Positions 43,704-52,003 of a stretch of 52,790 nucleotides of DNA are shown here, in pieces (the stretch's first letter is position 1; each line of letters begins with the position of its first letter). The translations under genes and the position numbers were made by a program. The notes under the pieces were generated by a model. The model did not search any database and was not told where the DNA came from. It saw only the letters and a program-made list of their open reading frames with translations. Source of the DNA: Mesobacterium pallidum (GTDB taxonomy: Bacteria > Pseudomonadota > Alphaproteobacteria > Rhodobacterales > Rhodobacteraceae); contig NZ_JAIMID010000030.1 in the NCBI RefSeq assembly GCF_019966535.1, positions 1 to 52,790 on the forward strand. Reading direction: 5' to 3'.

Positions 43704-45752
43704 TCAGCGCAGCCCGTCGCCATCGGCGGCGCCCAGCGGCAGGGTCTTGCCCGAGCGCAGGCAGGTGACGGTGTCACCGGCCGCGTTGCGCAGGCCCAGG
43801 CGCAGCCCGTGCAGGGCGGGCGCCTCTTCGTAGAGGTTGTTGCGCTGGCCTCCGTAGTTCACGACATGGACCAGCGACTTGCCGGGGCCGGCCTGGTGCT
43901 GCACCGTCAGCTCGACCGCGCCGGCGCCTTGCAGCACCGCTGGGGCGCCGGGGATGTGCCGGGTGATGAGGTCGGTCATGATGGTGCGGTGGCTGGGCAG
44001 GCTGTCGCGGTAGTACTGGACCTCGGGCATCCAGGGCAGCCAGACCACCTTGCCCTTGCCATGTGCGCGCGTGACGGCGCCGGGCGCATCGCTTTCCTCG
44101 TCAGGAAAGCACAACTCGGGCGGGCCGAAGCGTTGCGGCGGCAGCAGGGTCATGCAGGTCTCGGCGCCATCGCGCAGCTTGGCCTCCCAGAAGCGGCCGT
44201 CGAGCATCACGAGGCGGCTGTCGGGCAGGGGCATCTCGTCGGGCGAGACGCGCAGGTAGGCGCCCTTCATGTCCTCGCGGACGGTGAACGGCCCCTCGAC
44301 CGGCAAGCTGGCCAGTGCCGGCGCGTCGCGCCGCAGCCCGCGGGCATCGAGCTGCCCGGTCTCGCCGGTGATCAGCAGCACGCCGCCCTGATCGACCCAG
44401 GCGTCCAGCACGGCGGCCTCTTCGTCCGACAGGCACGTGACGCCGGGCATCACGATGGCGTCGTAGCCAGCCAGCGCCTCGAACCCGCCGGGCCCTTCCG
44501 TCCGGCCCTCGACCGCCTCGTCGAGCACGAAGTCGAAGGGAATGCGTTCCTCGTAGAGCGCACGGAAATAGCCGCGGAACCCCGCGCCTGTGCCGAAGAA
44601 CGCGGCCTTGATCACGTCCTCGCCGCCGGCGTCGCGCCGCCCGTAGCGGTTGGTCTTGAGCGAATGGTAGAGCCCGACCCTGGCGCCCGAACCCAGGTCG
44701 CGATAGGCGTCCTCGACGCCGGCGTGCCACTGGAACAGCTCTTGCACGCCCGCCATGGGCCGCTTGTCGTCCTGGTCCATCACGCCCAGCAGGTAAAGGT
44801 CCAGCGTCATGCCGTTGGCCAGTTGCTGCGCCATGCGCAGGGTGTGGTAGGCCGCCGTCTCGGCGTGGAAGCGCCAGGCGAAATCGACGAAGTTGGCCGA
44901 GGTCGACGAGGCATTCTTGTGCGGCGCATAGGCCCGGGCCCAACGCGCCTGTTCACCCGATTGGTGCGGCCATTCGGGTTGCGGCCGGTGCACGGCACGC
45001 TGCACCTCCATGCGGATCAGGTCGCTCTTGCCGCGGTGGCCGGTCATGGCAACTTTCGGGGCGATCTTGTGCAGATGGTCGTAGACCTTGGCGCGCAACT
45101 CGAGCGCGGTGCGGTCCTGGAACTCGAGGTAGTCTGCATAGGCCGGGTCGGTGAAATTCTCGACCTCGGGCAGCGCATGGCCGTACATCTGCTTGAAGCG
45201 GTCGCGGCAGCGGTCGCAGGTGCAGATGCCGAAATAGCGGCCCGAGTAGTCGAAATTGGTGTAGCCGAACATGTTGAAGAACACGCCGTCCACGTCGTAG
45301 CGCCCAAGCGCCTCGTCCATGATGCGGAAGGCGTAATCCTGGTACCAGTCGCCGTTCACGCAGGCCTGGTAGGTGCCGTTATATTCCAGCGCCTCGCCGG
45401 CGGCATTGTGCACGAACCATTCGGGATGGGCGTCGTAGGCCAGCCTGGTGGCCTTGGACATGTCGAACCGGCCGACCAGCGCGAGGCCCTCGGCATGCGC
45501 GGCCTCGACCGCGTCGCCAAGCGCGTCGCCCTTCATCATCGGGTTCACCGCCTGCAACTCGAGCTCGGTCGGGTAGAAGGCGAAGATGCCGCCGATGTTG
45601 TAAAGCAGCGCCGTGGCGCCGAACTCGCGGGTCTCGCGCGCCAGGGCGCGCTGGTCGTACAGCGCATCGGGCTGGCGCAGGTTGGTCTGGACCAGCCGGA
45701 ACGGCTCTTTCCACCAGGACTTGGTGTCCGTTCGGGTTGTTGCGTCACGCAT
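43704..45752 (-). CDS. GHL6-like family protein, C terminus cut by an in-frame TGA
   Basis: 682 residues as read. The N-terminal barrel has FGATALLYNIGGIFAFYPTELELQAVNP, LALVGRFDMSKATRLAYDAHPEWFVH, GVFFNMFGYTNFDYSGRYFGICTCDRCRDRF. The C-terminal half has YDAIVMPGVTCLSDEEAAVLDAWVDQGGVLLITGETG and a final beta domain (KSLVHVVNYGGQRNNLYEEAPALHGLRLGLRN). The TGA at 43704-43706 is followed in the same frame by 18 more codons reading VDLNPVGDFEAIQFRAAT to a TAA at 43647, very like a natural C terminus. So the last strand is lost or sits beyond a recoded or miscalled stop. Its start overlaps the ATPase pseudogene by 8 bases. Confidence 0.8.
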   Translation of the reverse strand: MRDATTRTDTKSWWKEPFRLVQTNLRQPDALYDQRALARETREFGATALLYNIGGIFAFYPTELELQAVNPMMKGDALGDAVEAAHAEGLALVGRFDMSKATRLAYDAHPEWFVHNAAGEALEYNGTYQACVNGDWYQDYAFRIMDEALGRYDVDGVFFNMFGYTNFDYSGRYFGICTCDRCRDRFKQMYGHALPEVENFTDPAYADYLEFQDRTALELRAKVYDHLHKIAPKVAMTGHRGKSDLIRMEVQRAVHRPQPEWPHQSGEQARWARAYAPHKNASSTSANFVDFAWRFHAETAAYHTLRMAQQLANGMTLDLYLLGVMDQDDKRPMAGVQELFQWHAGVEDAYRDLGSGARVGLYHSLKTNRYGRRDAGGEDVIKAAFFGTGAGFRGYFRALYEERIPFDFVLDEAVEGRTEGPGGFEALAGYDAIVMPGVTCLSDEEAAVLDAWVDQGGVLLITGETGQLDARGLRRDAPALASLPVEGPFTVREDMKGAYLRVSPDEMPLPDSRLVMLDGRFWEAKLRDGAETCMTLLPPQRFGPPELCFPDEESDAPGAVTRAHGKGKVVWLPWMPEVQYYRDSLPSHRTIMTDLITRHIPGAPAVLQGAGAVELTVQHQAGPGKSLVHVVNYGGQRNNLYEEAPALHGLRLGLRNAAGDTVTCLRSGKTLPLGAADGDGLR

Positions 45753-46786
45753 GTGTGGGAACCCCTTCCAATATAAGATCTTCGGCGTGGTGACAGGCGA
45801 CCTGGTGACCGTCGACGGCGCGAGGCATCGGGTCCTCGGCGCGGCAGCGGTCGGTCGCGAATGGGCAGCGCGGGTGAAAGGCGCAGCCGGGCGGGCGGTT
45901 GGCCGGGTCGGCCACTTCCCCGGTCATCCGGGCGCTGCGGGCGGCGCGGGCGCTGCGCGGATCGGGCCGCGGCACGGAGGCCAGCAGCGCGGCGGTGTAG
46001 GGATGGCGCGGGCGGGCGAACAGCGGGCCGGTCTCGGCCAGCTCGACCACCCGGCCGGAATACATCACCGCGACCCGGTCCGAGATGTATTGCACGACGC
46101 TCATGTCGTGCGAGATGAACAGGTAGGTGAGGCCGAACTACTCCTGCAAGTCCTGCAGCAGGTTCAGCGTCTGCGCCTGGATCGACACGTCCAGCGCCGA
46201 GATGCATTCGTCGGCCACCACGAGGCGCGGATCGACCGCCAGCGCGCGGGCGATGCCGATGCGCTGCCGCTCACCGCCGGAGAAGGCGTAGGGGTAGCGC
46301 ATCAGGTACTCGGGGCTGCAGCAGCGAGGCGACCTTGTCGCGCACCTGCGTCTCGTTCCGCATCCCGGCGTTGCGCAGTGACTCGCCGATGATGTCCACC
46401 ACCCGGCGGCGCGGGTTGAGCGACGCAAAGGGGGTCTGGAAGATCATGCGGATGTCGGTGCGGGTCCTGCGCAGCCCGGCCTTGTCGAGCGCGGTCAGGT
46501 CCAGGTCCTGCCCGTCGCGGTCGCGGAACAGGATCTGCCCCTCGGTCGGGTCGTTGATGCGCAGCAGGGCCTGGCCGAATGTGGTCTTGCCGCAGCCGGA
46601 TTCGCCCACCACGCTGAGCGTCTCGCCCTCGCGGATATCGAGGTCGATGCCGTCGACCGCGCGGACATGGCCCACGGTGCGCTTGACCACGCCCTTGCGG
46701 ATCGGGAAATGCACCTTGAGCCCGCGCGTGCGCAGCAGCACCGGCGCCGCGTCGGTGGCGGGGCGGATGTCTGATTGCAGGGTTAT
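45745..46786 (-). pseudogene. DppF-like ABC ATPase (second system), multiply broken
   Basis: The pieces are collinear. The frame from 46741 gives VHFPIRKGVVKRTVGHVRAVDGIDLDIREGETLSVVGESGCGKTTFG to about 46320. After a frameshift there, consistent with loss of about 11 bases before PEYLMRYPYAFSGGERQRIGIARALAVDP, a second frame runs to a TAG at 46138-46140 (LQDLQE, stop, FGLTYLFISHDMSVV). The same frame then finishes the protein at 45745. The start may also be lost: the place of an ATGA overlap with the upstream gene reads ATAA at 46786-46783, followed in frame by TLQSDIRPATDAAPVLLRTRG. At least two lesions, and so inactive. Confidence 0.85.
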
Positions 46787-47823
46787 CGCGTGGCCTCCTT
46801 GCGACGCGGCAGGTCCGCCATGGCCGGATCGCGCAGGTGGCAGGCCGCGCCATGCGTGGCGGAAAAGTCGGTGATCCGCGGTGCCTGCACGTCGCAGAGG
46901 CCCGGCACCGCCTCGTCGCAGCGGGTGTGGAACGGGCAGCCGCCGGGCCGGGCCAGCGGATGCGGCACCATCCCGTGCACGGCGCGCAGCCGCTTGCCAT
47001 CCTCGCGCCGGGCGCCCAGCCGCGGGATCGAGCCCAGAAGCGCCTGGGTGTAGGGGTGCTGCGGGTCGTAGAAGATGTCGTCGACCGTGCCGCGTTCGAC
47101 CACCTGGCCCAGGTACATGACCGCCACGTCATGGGCGATCTCGGCCACCACGCCCAGGTCATGGGTGATGAACATCACCGCCATGCCGGTTTCGTCCTGC
47201 AACTCGCGGATCAGGTCGAGGATGTTGGCCTGGGTCGAGACATCGAGCGCCGTGGTCGGTTCGTCCGCGATCAGCAATTGCGGCCGGCAGGCGAGGGCCA
47301 TGGCGATCATGACGCGCTGGCGCATGCCGCCCGACAGCTCGAACGGGTAGGCGCCGAGCCGGTCGCGCGGGCCGGGGATGCGCACCCGGTCCAGCGCGGC
47401 GACGGCGCGGTCCTCGGCCTCCTTGCGGGTGACCGGATGGTGCAGGCGGATCTTTTCGACCAGTTGGGCGCCGATCGTGTGCACGGGTGACAGAGATTCC
47501 ATCGGCTCCTGGAAGATCATCGCGATGTCGCGGCCCCGGATGCGGCGGATCTGCTTGCTGCGCGGGTCCAGCTGGGCCAGGTCGACCGCCGACTTATCGG
47601 GGCGCGACAGGATCATCTGCCCCTCGACCACCTTGCCCGGCCGGCCGACGATCTGCAGGATCGACCGCGCCGTGATCGACTTGCCCGATCCGCTTTCGCC
47701 GACGATGCAGAGGGTCCGGCCACGGTGCACGTCGAAGGTCACGCCGTCGACCGCGCGGATCACGCCGGCCCTTGTGCCGAATTGCGTCTTGAGACCGCGC
47801 ACGGAAAGCAATGTGTCGCTCAT
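46783..47823 (-). CDS. DppD-like ABC ATPase (second system)
   Basis: 346 residues: Walker A GESGSGKS, MIFQEPMESLSPVHTIGAQL, signature LSGGMRQRVMIAMALA, Walker B LLIADEPTTALD, switch ITHDLGVV, and the C-terminal cysteine-bearing FHTRCDEAVPGLCDVQAP of peptide/oligosaccharide ATPases. It is intact. The start at 47823 (MSDTLLSVRGL) was chosen. It begins 4 bases after the permease stop. Confidence 0.9.
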   Translation of the reverse strand: MSDTLLSVRGLKTQFGTRAGVIRAVDGVTFDVHRGRTLCIVGESGSGKSITARSILQIVGRPGKVVEGQMILSRPDKSAVDLAQLDPRSKQIRRIRGRDIAMIFQEPMESLSPVHTIGAQLVEKIRLHHPVTRKEAEDRAVAALDRVRIPGPRDRLGAYPFELSGGMRQRVMIAMALACRPQLLIADEPTTALDVSTQANILDLIRELQDETGMAVMFITHDLGVVAEIAHDVAVMYLGQVVERGTVDDIFYDPQHPYTQALLGSIPRLGARREDGKRLRAVHGMVPHPLARPGGCPFHTRCDEAVPGLCDVQAPRITDFSATHGAACHLRDPAMADLPRRKEATR

Positions 47824-47827
47824 GTCC

Positions 47828-48697
47828 TCACTCCGCGTAGGGATCGGCAGCATGGCGCAGGCCATCGCCAAGGCAGTTGAGCGCCAGCACGGTCATGATC
47901 ACCATGACGCCGGGCGCCAGCAGCCAGGGCGCCTCGGAAAGCGACCGGATGTTCTGCGCCTCCTTCAGCAGCACGCCCCAACTGACCACCGGCGGGCGCA
48001 GCCCGATGCCGAGAAAGCTCAGCGAGATGATCACCGTGATGATGAAGTAGACCAGGATCGGCGACCAGGTCACCGGAATGGCGGCGGCCAGCCCCATCCA
48101 CAGCGGGATCGTCGGGATCGAGATGATGAACTCGGTCACCCGTTGCACGGCGGTGTCGATCCAGCCGCCGAAATAGCCCGAGATGCCGCCCAGGGCCACC
48201 CCCAGCACGAGGCTGATCGCCACGCCGACCAGGCCGATCGAGGTCGAGATCCGCGTGCCGTAGACCAGTCGGCTGAACACGTCCCGGCCCAGCCGGTCGG
48301 CACCCATCAGGTAGAAGGGCTGCGCCGGGTCCTTGGGGCCAAAGAGGTGCCGGTCGGTCTTGATCAGGCCGAACAGGCGGTAGGTCTCGGCGCCGCGCAC
48401 GAAGAGCCCCAGCGGCACCCGCGCCTCGGGATCGGGGGCGAAGACCATGCGCAGCGTGTTCGGGTCGCGCGATTGCGAAAATCCGGTGACATGGGGCTGA
48501 AAGTGCAACCCGCCCTCGTCCCGCACGAAGATGCCCATCAGGTAGACCAGCAGGATGAACACCCCGCTCCACAGTGCCAGCTTGTGATCCGTGAATTTCA
48601 GCCAGATCAGCCGCCACTGGCTGTCCATTCCGACCGGCGGCGGCGCCTTTTGCGCCTCTGCCCGGTCCAGTTGCGGTTTCGCGTCTACCAGACTCAC
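47828..48697 (-). pseudogene. DppC-like ABC permease with two internal deletions
   Basis: 289 residues against about 380 for the family. The signature parts are there (QWRLIWLKFTDHKLALWSGVFILLVYLMGIF, YLMGADRLGRDVFSRLVYGTRISTSIGLVGVAISLVLGVALGGISGYFGGWIDTAVQR, GLRPPVVSWGVLLKEAQNIRSLSEAPWLLAPG). But about 25-30 residues are missing after GIF, and about 65 are missing between YFIITVIISL and SFLGIGLRPPVV, exactly the EAA coupling loop and a helix. Both deletions keep the frame. The start is a GTG at 48697 behind GGGAGGC. Without the coupling loop the permease cannot contact its ATPases. Confidence 0.75.
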
Positions 48698-48747
48698 CGC
48701 GCCAGCCTCCCGGCACGGCGCAGCATCGCATAACGAATGTGCGTCAT
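48694..48747 (-). CDS. 17-codon ORF at the head of the second ABC operon
   Basis: MTHIRYAMLRRAGRLAR ends in a TGA that overlaps the permease GTG start (GTGA). There is GGAGGAG upstream, though at long spacing. It may be a leader peptide coupling translation, or the scar of a deleted gene. Low confidence that it is translated. Confidence 0.3.
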   Translation of the reverse strand: MTHIRYAMLRRAGRLAR

Positions 48748-48774
48748 GAACAAGTCGTCCCCGACTCCTCCTTA

Positions 48775-48821
48775 GCAAAACAAACAAAACAATATTAGGT
48801 TAGTCAATGTTTTTGTTTTGC
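48775..48821. promoter_or_regulatory. AT-rich inverted repeat in the divergent LacI/ABC promoter
   Basis: GCAAAACAAA on the left (48775-48784) is answered by TGTTTTTGTTTTGC on the right (48808-48821). It lies in the 193-base gap between the minus-strand operon and the LacI gene, and may be the site through which LacI controls both. Confidence 0.5.
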
Positions 48822-48940
48822 GACCTACCGACGAATTAGTCAAGTGTATGTGGGCAAAGCAAAGTTAGACGACTTGCGTTGGGCAGTTGACTTCGGTCGC
48901 GGCAAAACCTAACAATCAAACAAACATCAGAGGGTATGGC

Positions 48941-49981
48941 ATGCCAAAAGCCACCGTGCAGAGTATCGCCGACGAGCTGGGCCTATCGAAGTTCGCGGTG
49001 TCGCGCGCGCTGAGTGGCAAGTCGGGCGTGAGTGACAAGACCCGGCGCCTTGTCGAGGAGGCGGCGGCGCGGCAGGGATATCGCCCGCGCAACGCGGCAC
49101 GCAGCGAAAGCCACGTGGTGCGGCTGATCTTTCCCAATGCCGCCGTCGCGAACCGCGAGCTGTGGATCGACATGCGCCACGGAATCGAGATGCAGGCCAT
49201 GCGCGAGGGTTACGAGATCGACCTGGTGCATACCCGAGATCCCGCGCGCGTGGCCGAGATGGCCGACACCAGTCTGGGCCTGATCATCGCCGGGACCGCC
49301 GACCGGGCCGTGCTCGAGGCGGCGCAGGCGACCGGATTGCCGGTGGTGACCTGCGCCCACGAGGTGCCGCCGCTGATCGCGATCGACCAGGTGACGGCCA
49401 CGGACGAGGAAACCGGAGTCTACGTCGGCGAGTATCTCGAGAAGCTGGGCCATCGCGACATCGTCTACGTCGAGGGGCAGGCCGGCTTTCCGGGGCGCAC
49501 CCGGCGGCTGAACGGGATGCGCCATGCCGTCAGTGACGATGTGCGGGTCAGCCTGATGACCTTCAGCGAGGATTATGCTGGCAGCGAGTTCCTGCCCGAG
49601 ATGGAGCGGATCCTGGCCACCGGTGCCCGGCCGACCGCATTCTTCTGCGGCTCGGACGGGGTGGCCGTGACCTGCCTGTCCGAGCTGTTGCGCCTGGGCC
49701 TGCGCGTGCCCGAGGACGTGTCGGTCGTCGGCCATGCCGATTACCCGCTGGCCACGCAGGTGTCGCCCAACCTTACCACCATCCGCATGCCCAACCGCGA
49801 GGTCGGCATGCAGGCCGTGCAGATGATCCGGTTCCGCCAGGCCCCCGCCGCGCCGCCGGCGCATGGGCTGCCCATGCGCATCCATCTTGTGGCCAGCCTG
49901 GTAGAGCGCGACTCGAGCGGTCCGGCCGGCTCACCCGACTGGCAGGCCCTGCGCGCCACCGCCGAGCGGCCGGCCGAGTGA
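48941..49981 (+). CDS. LacI-family transcriptional regulator
   Basis: 346 residues. The N-terminal helix-turn-helix and hinge read MPKATVQSIADELGLSKFAVSRALSGKSGVSDKTRRLVEEAAARQGYRPRNAARS. The periplasmic-binding-protein-like sensing domain follows, with the usual LGLIIAGTADR, GEYLEKLGHRDIVYVEG, RRLNGMRHAV, PTAFFCGSDGVAVTCLSELLRLGLRVPEDVSVVGHAD and LTTIRMPNREVGMQAVQMI. The ATG at 48941 opens on the helix-turn-helix behind AGAGGG. It is divergent from the second ABC operon and is the natural repressor of this island. It is intact although its targets decay. The inducer is unknown, presumably a sugar or uronate. Confidence 0.92.
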   Translation: MPKATVQSIADELGLSKFAVSRALSGKSGVSDKTRRLVEEAAARQGYRPRNAARSESHVVRLIFPNAAVANRELWIDMRHGIEMQAMREGYEIDLVHTRDPARVAEMADTSLGLIIAGTADRAVLEAAQATGLPVVTCAHEVPPLIAIDQVTATDEETGVYVGEYLEKLGHRDIVYVEGQAGFPGRTRRLNGMRHAVSDDVRVSLMTFSEDYAGSEFLPEMERILATGARPTAFFCGSDGVAVTCLSELLRLGLRVPEDVSVVGHADYPLATQVSPNLTTIRMPNREVGMQAVQMIRFRQAPAAPPAHGLPMRIHLVASLVERDSSGPAGSPDWQALRATAERPAE

Positions 49982-50057
49982 CGGGGCACACGAACCTCTG
50001 AGCGACAGGGCGGGCCGGCCCGAAGGTCGACCCGGGCTGCGTCGGTCAGGTCGCCGA

Positions 50058-50927
50058 TCAGGCCGAGGACATCGCCGCCAGCGTTCGGATCAGCGCCGAA
50101 TGGTCCAGATCGCCGTCCCCGCGCCCGATGGCGGCATTCATCAGCTGCTGCACATTGGCGGCGTTGGGCAGGGCGAGGCCCAGCGACCGGGCCGCCTCGG
50201 TCGCCAGGGTCATGTCCTTGCGGTGCAGGTTGATGCGGAAACCCGGATCGAAGGCTTCGTCGATCATCCGCTCGCCATGCACCTTGAGGATCGTGGAATC
50301 GGCAAAGCCGCCCAGCAGCGCCTCGCGCACCTTGGCCCGGTCGACATCCATGGCGCCGGCCAGCAGCATGGCCTCGGCCACCGCCTCGATGGTCAGGCCG
50401 ACGATGATCTGGTTGCAGACCTTGGCCGTCCGGCCGGCCCCGTTGCCGCCGACATGGGTGATCCGCTTGCCCATCAGCTCGAGCAGCGGCAGCGCGGCGG
50501 CAAAGGCCGCGTCCGTCCCGCCGCACATGATGCTGAGCGCCGCGTTCCCGGCCCCCGCCTGGCCGCCCGAGACCGGCGCATCGACCCAGAGCGCCCCGGC
50601 TTCGGCCACGCCATCGGCAAAGCGGCGCGTCGCCACCGGGTCGATGGAGCTCATGTCGATCACGATGGCGCCGGGTTTCAGCGCGCCGATCACGCCGTCG
50701 GGGCCGGTCAGCACCGCCTCGACATCCGGTGTGTCCGGCAGCATCAGGATGACCGCATCGGCCCCCTTTTCAGCCTCGGCCGGGGTGGTGGCGGCTTTCC
50801 CGCCCGCCTCCACCAGGTGCGCGCTGACCGGCTTGACGCGGCTCAGCGCCAGTTCGTGGCCCGCCGCGATCAGGTGTCCCGCCATGGGGCGCCCCATGAC
50901 GCCAAGTCCGATGAAACCAATTCGCAT
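50058..50927 (-). CDS. garR: 3-hydroxyisobutyrate dehydrogenase / tartronate semialdehyde reductase family
   Basis: 289 residues of the beta-hydroxyacid dehydrogenase family: NAD(P) motif MRIGFIGLGVMGRPMAGHLIAAGH, substrate segment DAPVSGGQAGAGNAALSIMCGG, catalytic lysine in GAGRTAKVCNQIIVGLTIEAVAEAMLL, and the final GFRINLHRKDMTLATEAARSLGLALP. The sequence fits 2-hydroxy-3-oxopropionate reductase (GarR/GlxR type) about as well as 3-hydroxyisobutyrate dehydrogenase. The glycerate-kinase-like gene in the same island favours the former: tartronate semialdehyde to glycerate to phosphoglycerate. A good RBS (AGAGGAGGACGG) precedes the ATG, and a LacI-type palindrome lies 60 bases upstream. The symbol is provisional. 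Confidence 0.85.
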   Translation of the reverse strand: MRIGFIGLGVMGRPMAGHLIAAGHELALSRVKPVSAHLVEAGGKAATTPAEAEKGADAVILMLPDTPDVEAVLTGPDGVIGALKPGAIVIDMSSIDPVATRRFADGVAEAGALWVDAPVSGGQAGAGNAALSIMCGGTDAAFAAALPLLELMGKRITHVGGNGAGRTAKVCNQIIVGLTIEAVAEAMLLAGAMDVDRAKVREALLGGFADSTILKVHGERMIDEAFDPGFRINLHRKDMTLATEAARSLGLALPNAANVQQLMNAAIGRGDGDLDHSALIRTLAAMSSA

Positions 50928-50986
50928 TCCGTCCTCCTCTCACGCTTCCCTTGGTAGGATCGTAATAATTTAGGCAGTATTGTTAT

Positions 50987-50999
50987 GCAAACGTTTTGC
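50987..50999. promoter_or_regulatory. LacI-type operator ahead of the dehydrogenase gene
   Basis: GCAAACGTTTTGC is nearly a perfect palindrome around a central CG, as for LacI-family operators. It lies 60 bases before the start at 50927 and shares the AAACGTTT core with the site at 37019. Confidence 0.6.
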
Positions 51000-51008
51000 T
51001 TGCTCGTG

Positions 51009-51090
51009 TTATTTCATGGCGAAGGCCAGGTCCGCCCCGCTGGGCGCCTGCACGTCCCATGTCAGCCGACGGCCCGCGCGCAGCTGGTCC
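51009..51090 (-). pseudogene. 3' fragment of an unidentified gene, truncated by IS6-type DNA
   Basis: Reading the minus strand, about 26 codons end in a TAA at 51009-51011 and read DQLRAGRRLTWDVQAPSGADLAFAMK. They look like the C-terminal beta strands of a larger protein. Upstream the frame runs straight into GGTGGTGTCGCAAAGTTT at 51091, which resembles the tip of an IS6-family element, so the gene was probably cut there. The parent family was not recognised. Confidence 0.5.
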
Positions 51091-51203
51091 GGTGGTGTCG
51101 CAAAGTTTCCGGTTCCGTGGTGGCGTCGAATATGACAGCATCGTCAGTGAGTTGGTGAAAGGCAGTGGACTTGGTCGGGTTTAAGGGCGTGCTCTATCCG
51201 AAG
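51091..51203 (+). pseudogene. IS6-family transposase, N-terminal fragment
   Basis: From an ATG at 51138 the frame reads MTASSVSW, a TGA, then KAVDLVGFKGVLYPKDIV. This is very like the start of IS6-family transposases that open with a short S-V-x-x-L-V-K-A segment and the FKGVxYPKDI strand. The TGA is at 51162-51164. The fragment passes directly into the next IS6-type element. A terminal-like GGTGGTGTCGCAAAGTT lies at 51091. Confidence 0.6.
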
Positions 51204-52003
51204 GACATTGTCAGGGTGATGGTGCTGCGAAGGCCCGATAGGCCGCTCATATGTGGGACCTCGACGATCTCTCGCGCCGTAAGGGCCATCGGTTTCCGCG
51301 GACCGCCATCGGCCAAGCCGTCTGGGACTGTCACCGCTTCGCTCTGAACCTGCGCGATGTCGAAGATCTTCTCGCGGAGCAGAGGGGCATCGTCTCTTGC
51401 GAGGCGATCCGGATCTGGTGCGCGACGATTGGAACTCAATTCACCGCGAAGATCCGACGCGACCGGCCACGGCCAGCCGACAGGTGGCATCCCGACGAGG
51501 TCGTCCTCAAGATCAACGGCGTCAGGCGCCGGCTTTGGCCGGCGATCGACGCGACCGGCGGCGTGCTGGACATCCTGGTGCAGTGGCGCCGCGGCCCCGA
51601 GGCCGTTCATGCACGAGCTCTTCAAGCGCTGGAGTTTGCCGCGGGTGATGGTGACCGACAAGCTCGGTTCCTGTCCGGCCGCGAGGACGAACCGCGCCCC
51701 TGGCGTCGCACATTGCCGGCACAAGGGGATCAACAACGCCGCCGACGCATCGCACCGGCACACCCGCCGACGAAAGAAGATCATGGGTCGGTTCAAGTCG
51801 CCGCGACACGCCCGGCGGTTTCTGTCGGTCCACGACCAGACAGCCGCCATCTTCCGCCCACGCCGTCACCGCCTCGCCGCCCGGTCCTGCCGCTAGGCAA
51901 GACAGGACCCGTTCGACGTCTGGCCGCCCATATCACCGAACTATCCACGTAAGCGGTCGCGAGCGGCACCTTGAACGGCCAGGCAAAACAACCTGACAGT
52001 GCC
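51204..52003 (+). mobile_element. IS6-family element with a frameshifted transposase
   Basis: From 51251 the frame reads MWDLDDLSRRKGHRFPRTAIGQAVWDCHRFALNLRDVEDLLAEQ, then IRRDRPRPADRWHPDEVVLKINGVRRRLWPAIDATGGVLDILVQWRRG, the DDE region of IS6 transposases. Near 51595 the frame shifts to one reading FMHELFKRWSLPRVMVTDKLGS, then KGINNAADASHRHTRRRKKIMGRFKSPRHARRFLSVHDQTAAIFRPRRHR, to a stop at 51896. The right end, read inward from 52003, is GGCACTGTCAGGTT; the left end at 51204 (GACATTGTCAGG) matches 10 of 12. The frameshift inactivates it. Confidence 0.85.

Noticed and set aside
42360..45776. 1138-codon plus-strand open frame
   Set aside because: It lies antisense to the solute-binding protein and GHL6 genes, which have clear motifs and ribosome binding sites. 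Long antisense frames are common in GC-rich genes.
36460..46140. Amber recoding (pyrrolysine-like) to explain the in-frame TAG codons
   Set aside because: The stops are of all three kinds and occur with frameshifts and deletions, so decay or sequence error is simpler. Many intact genes here also end normally.
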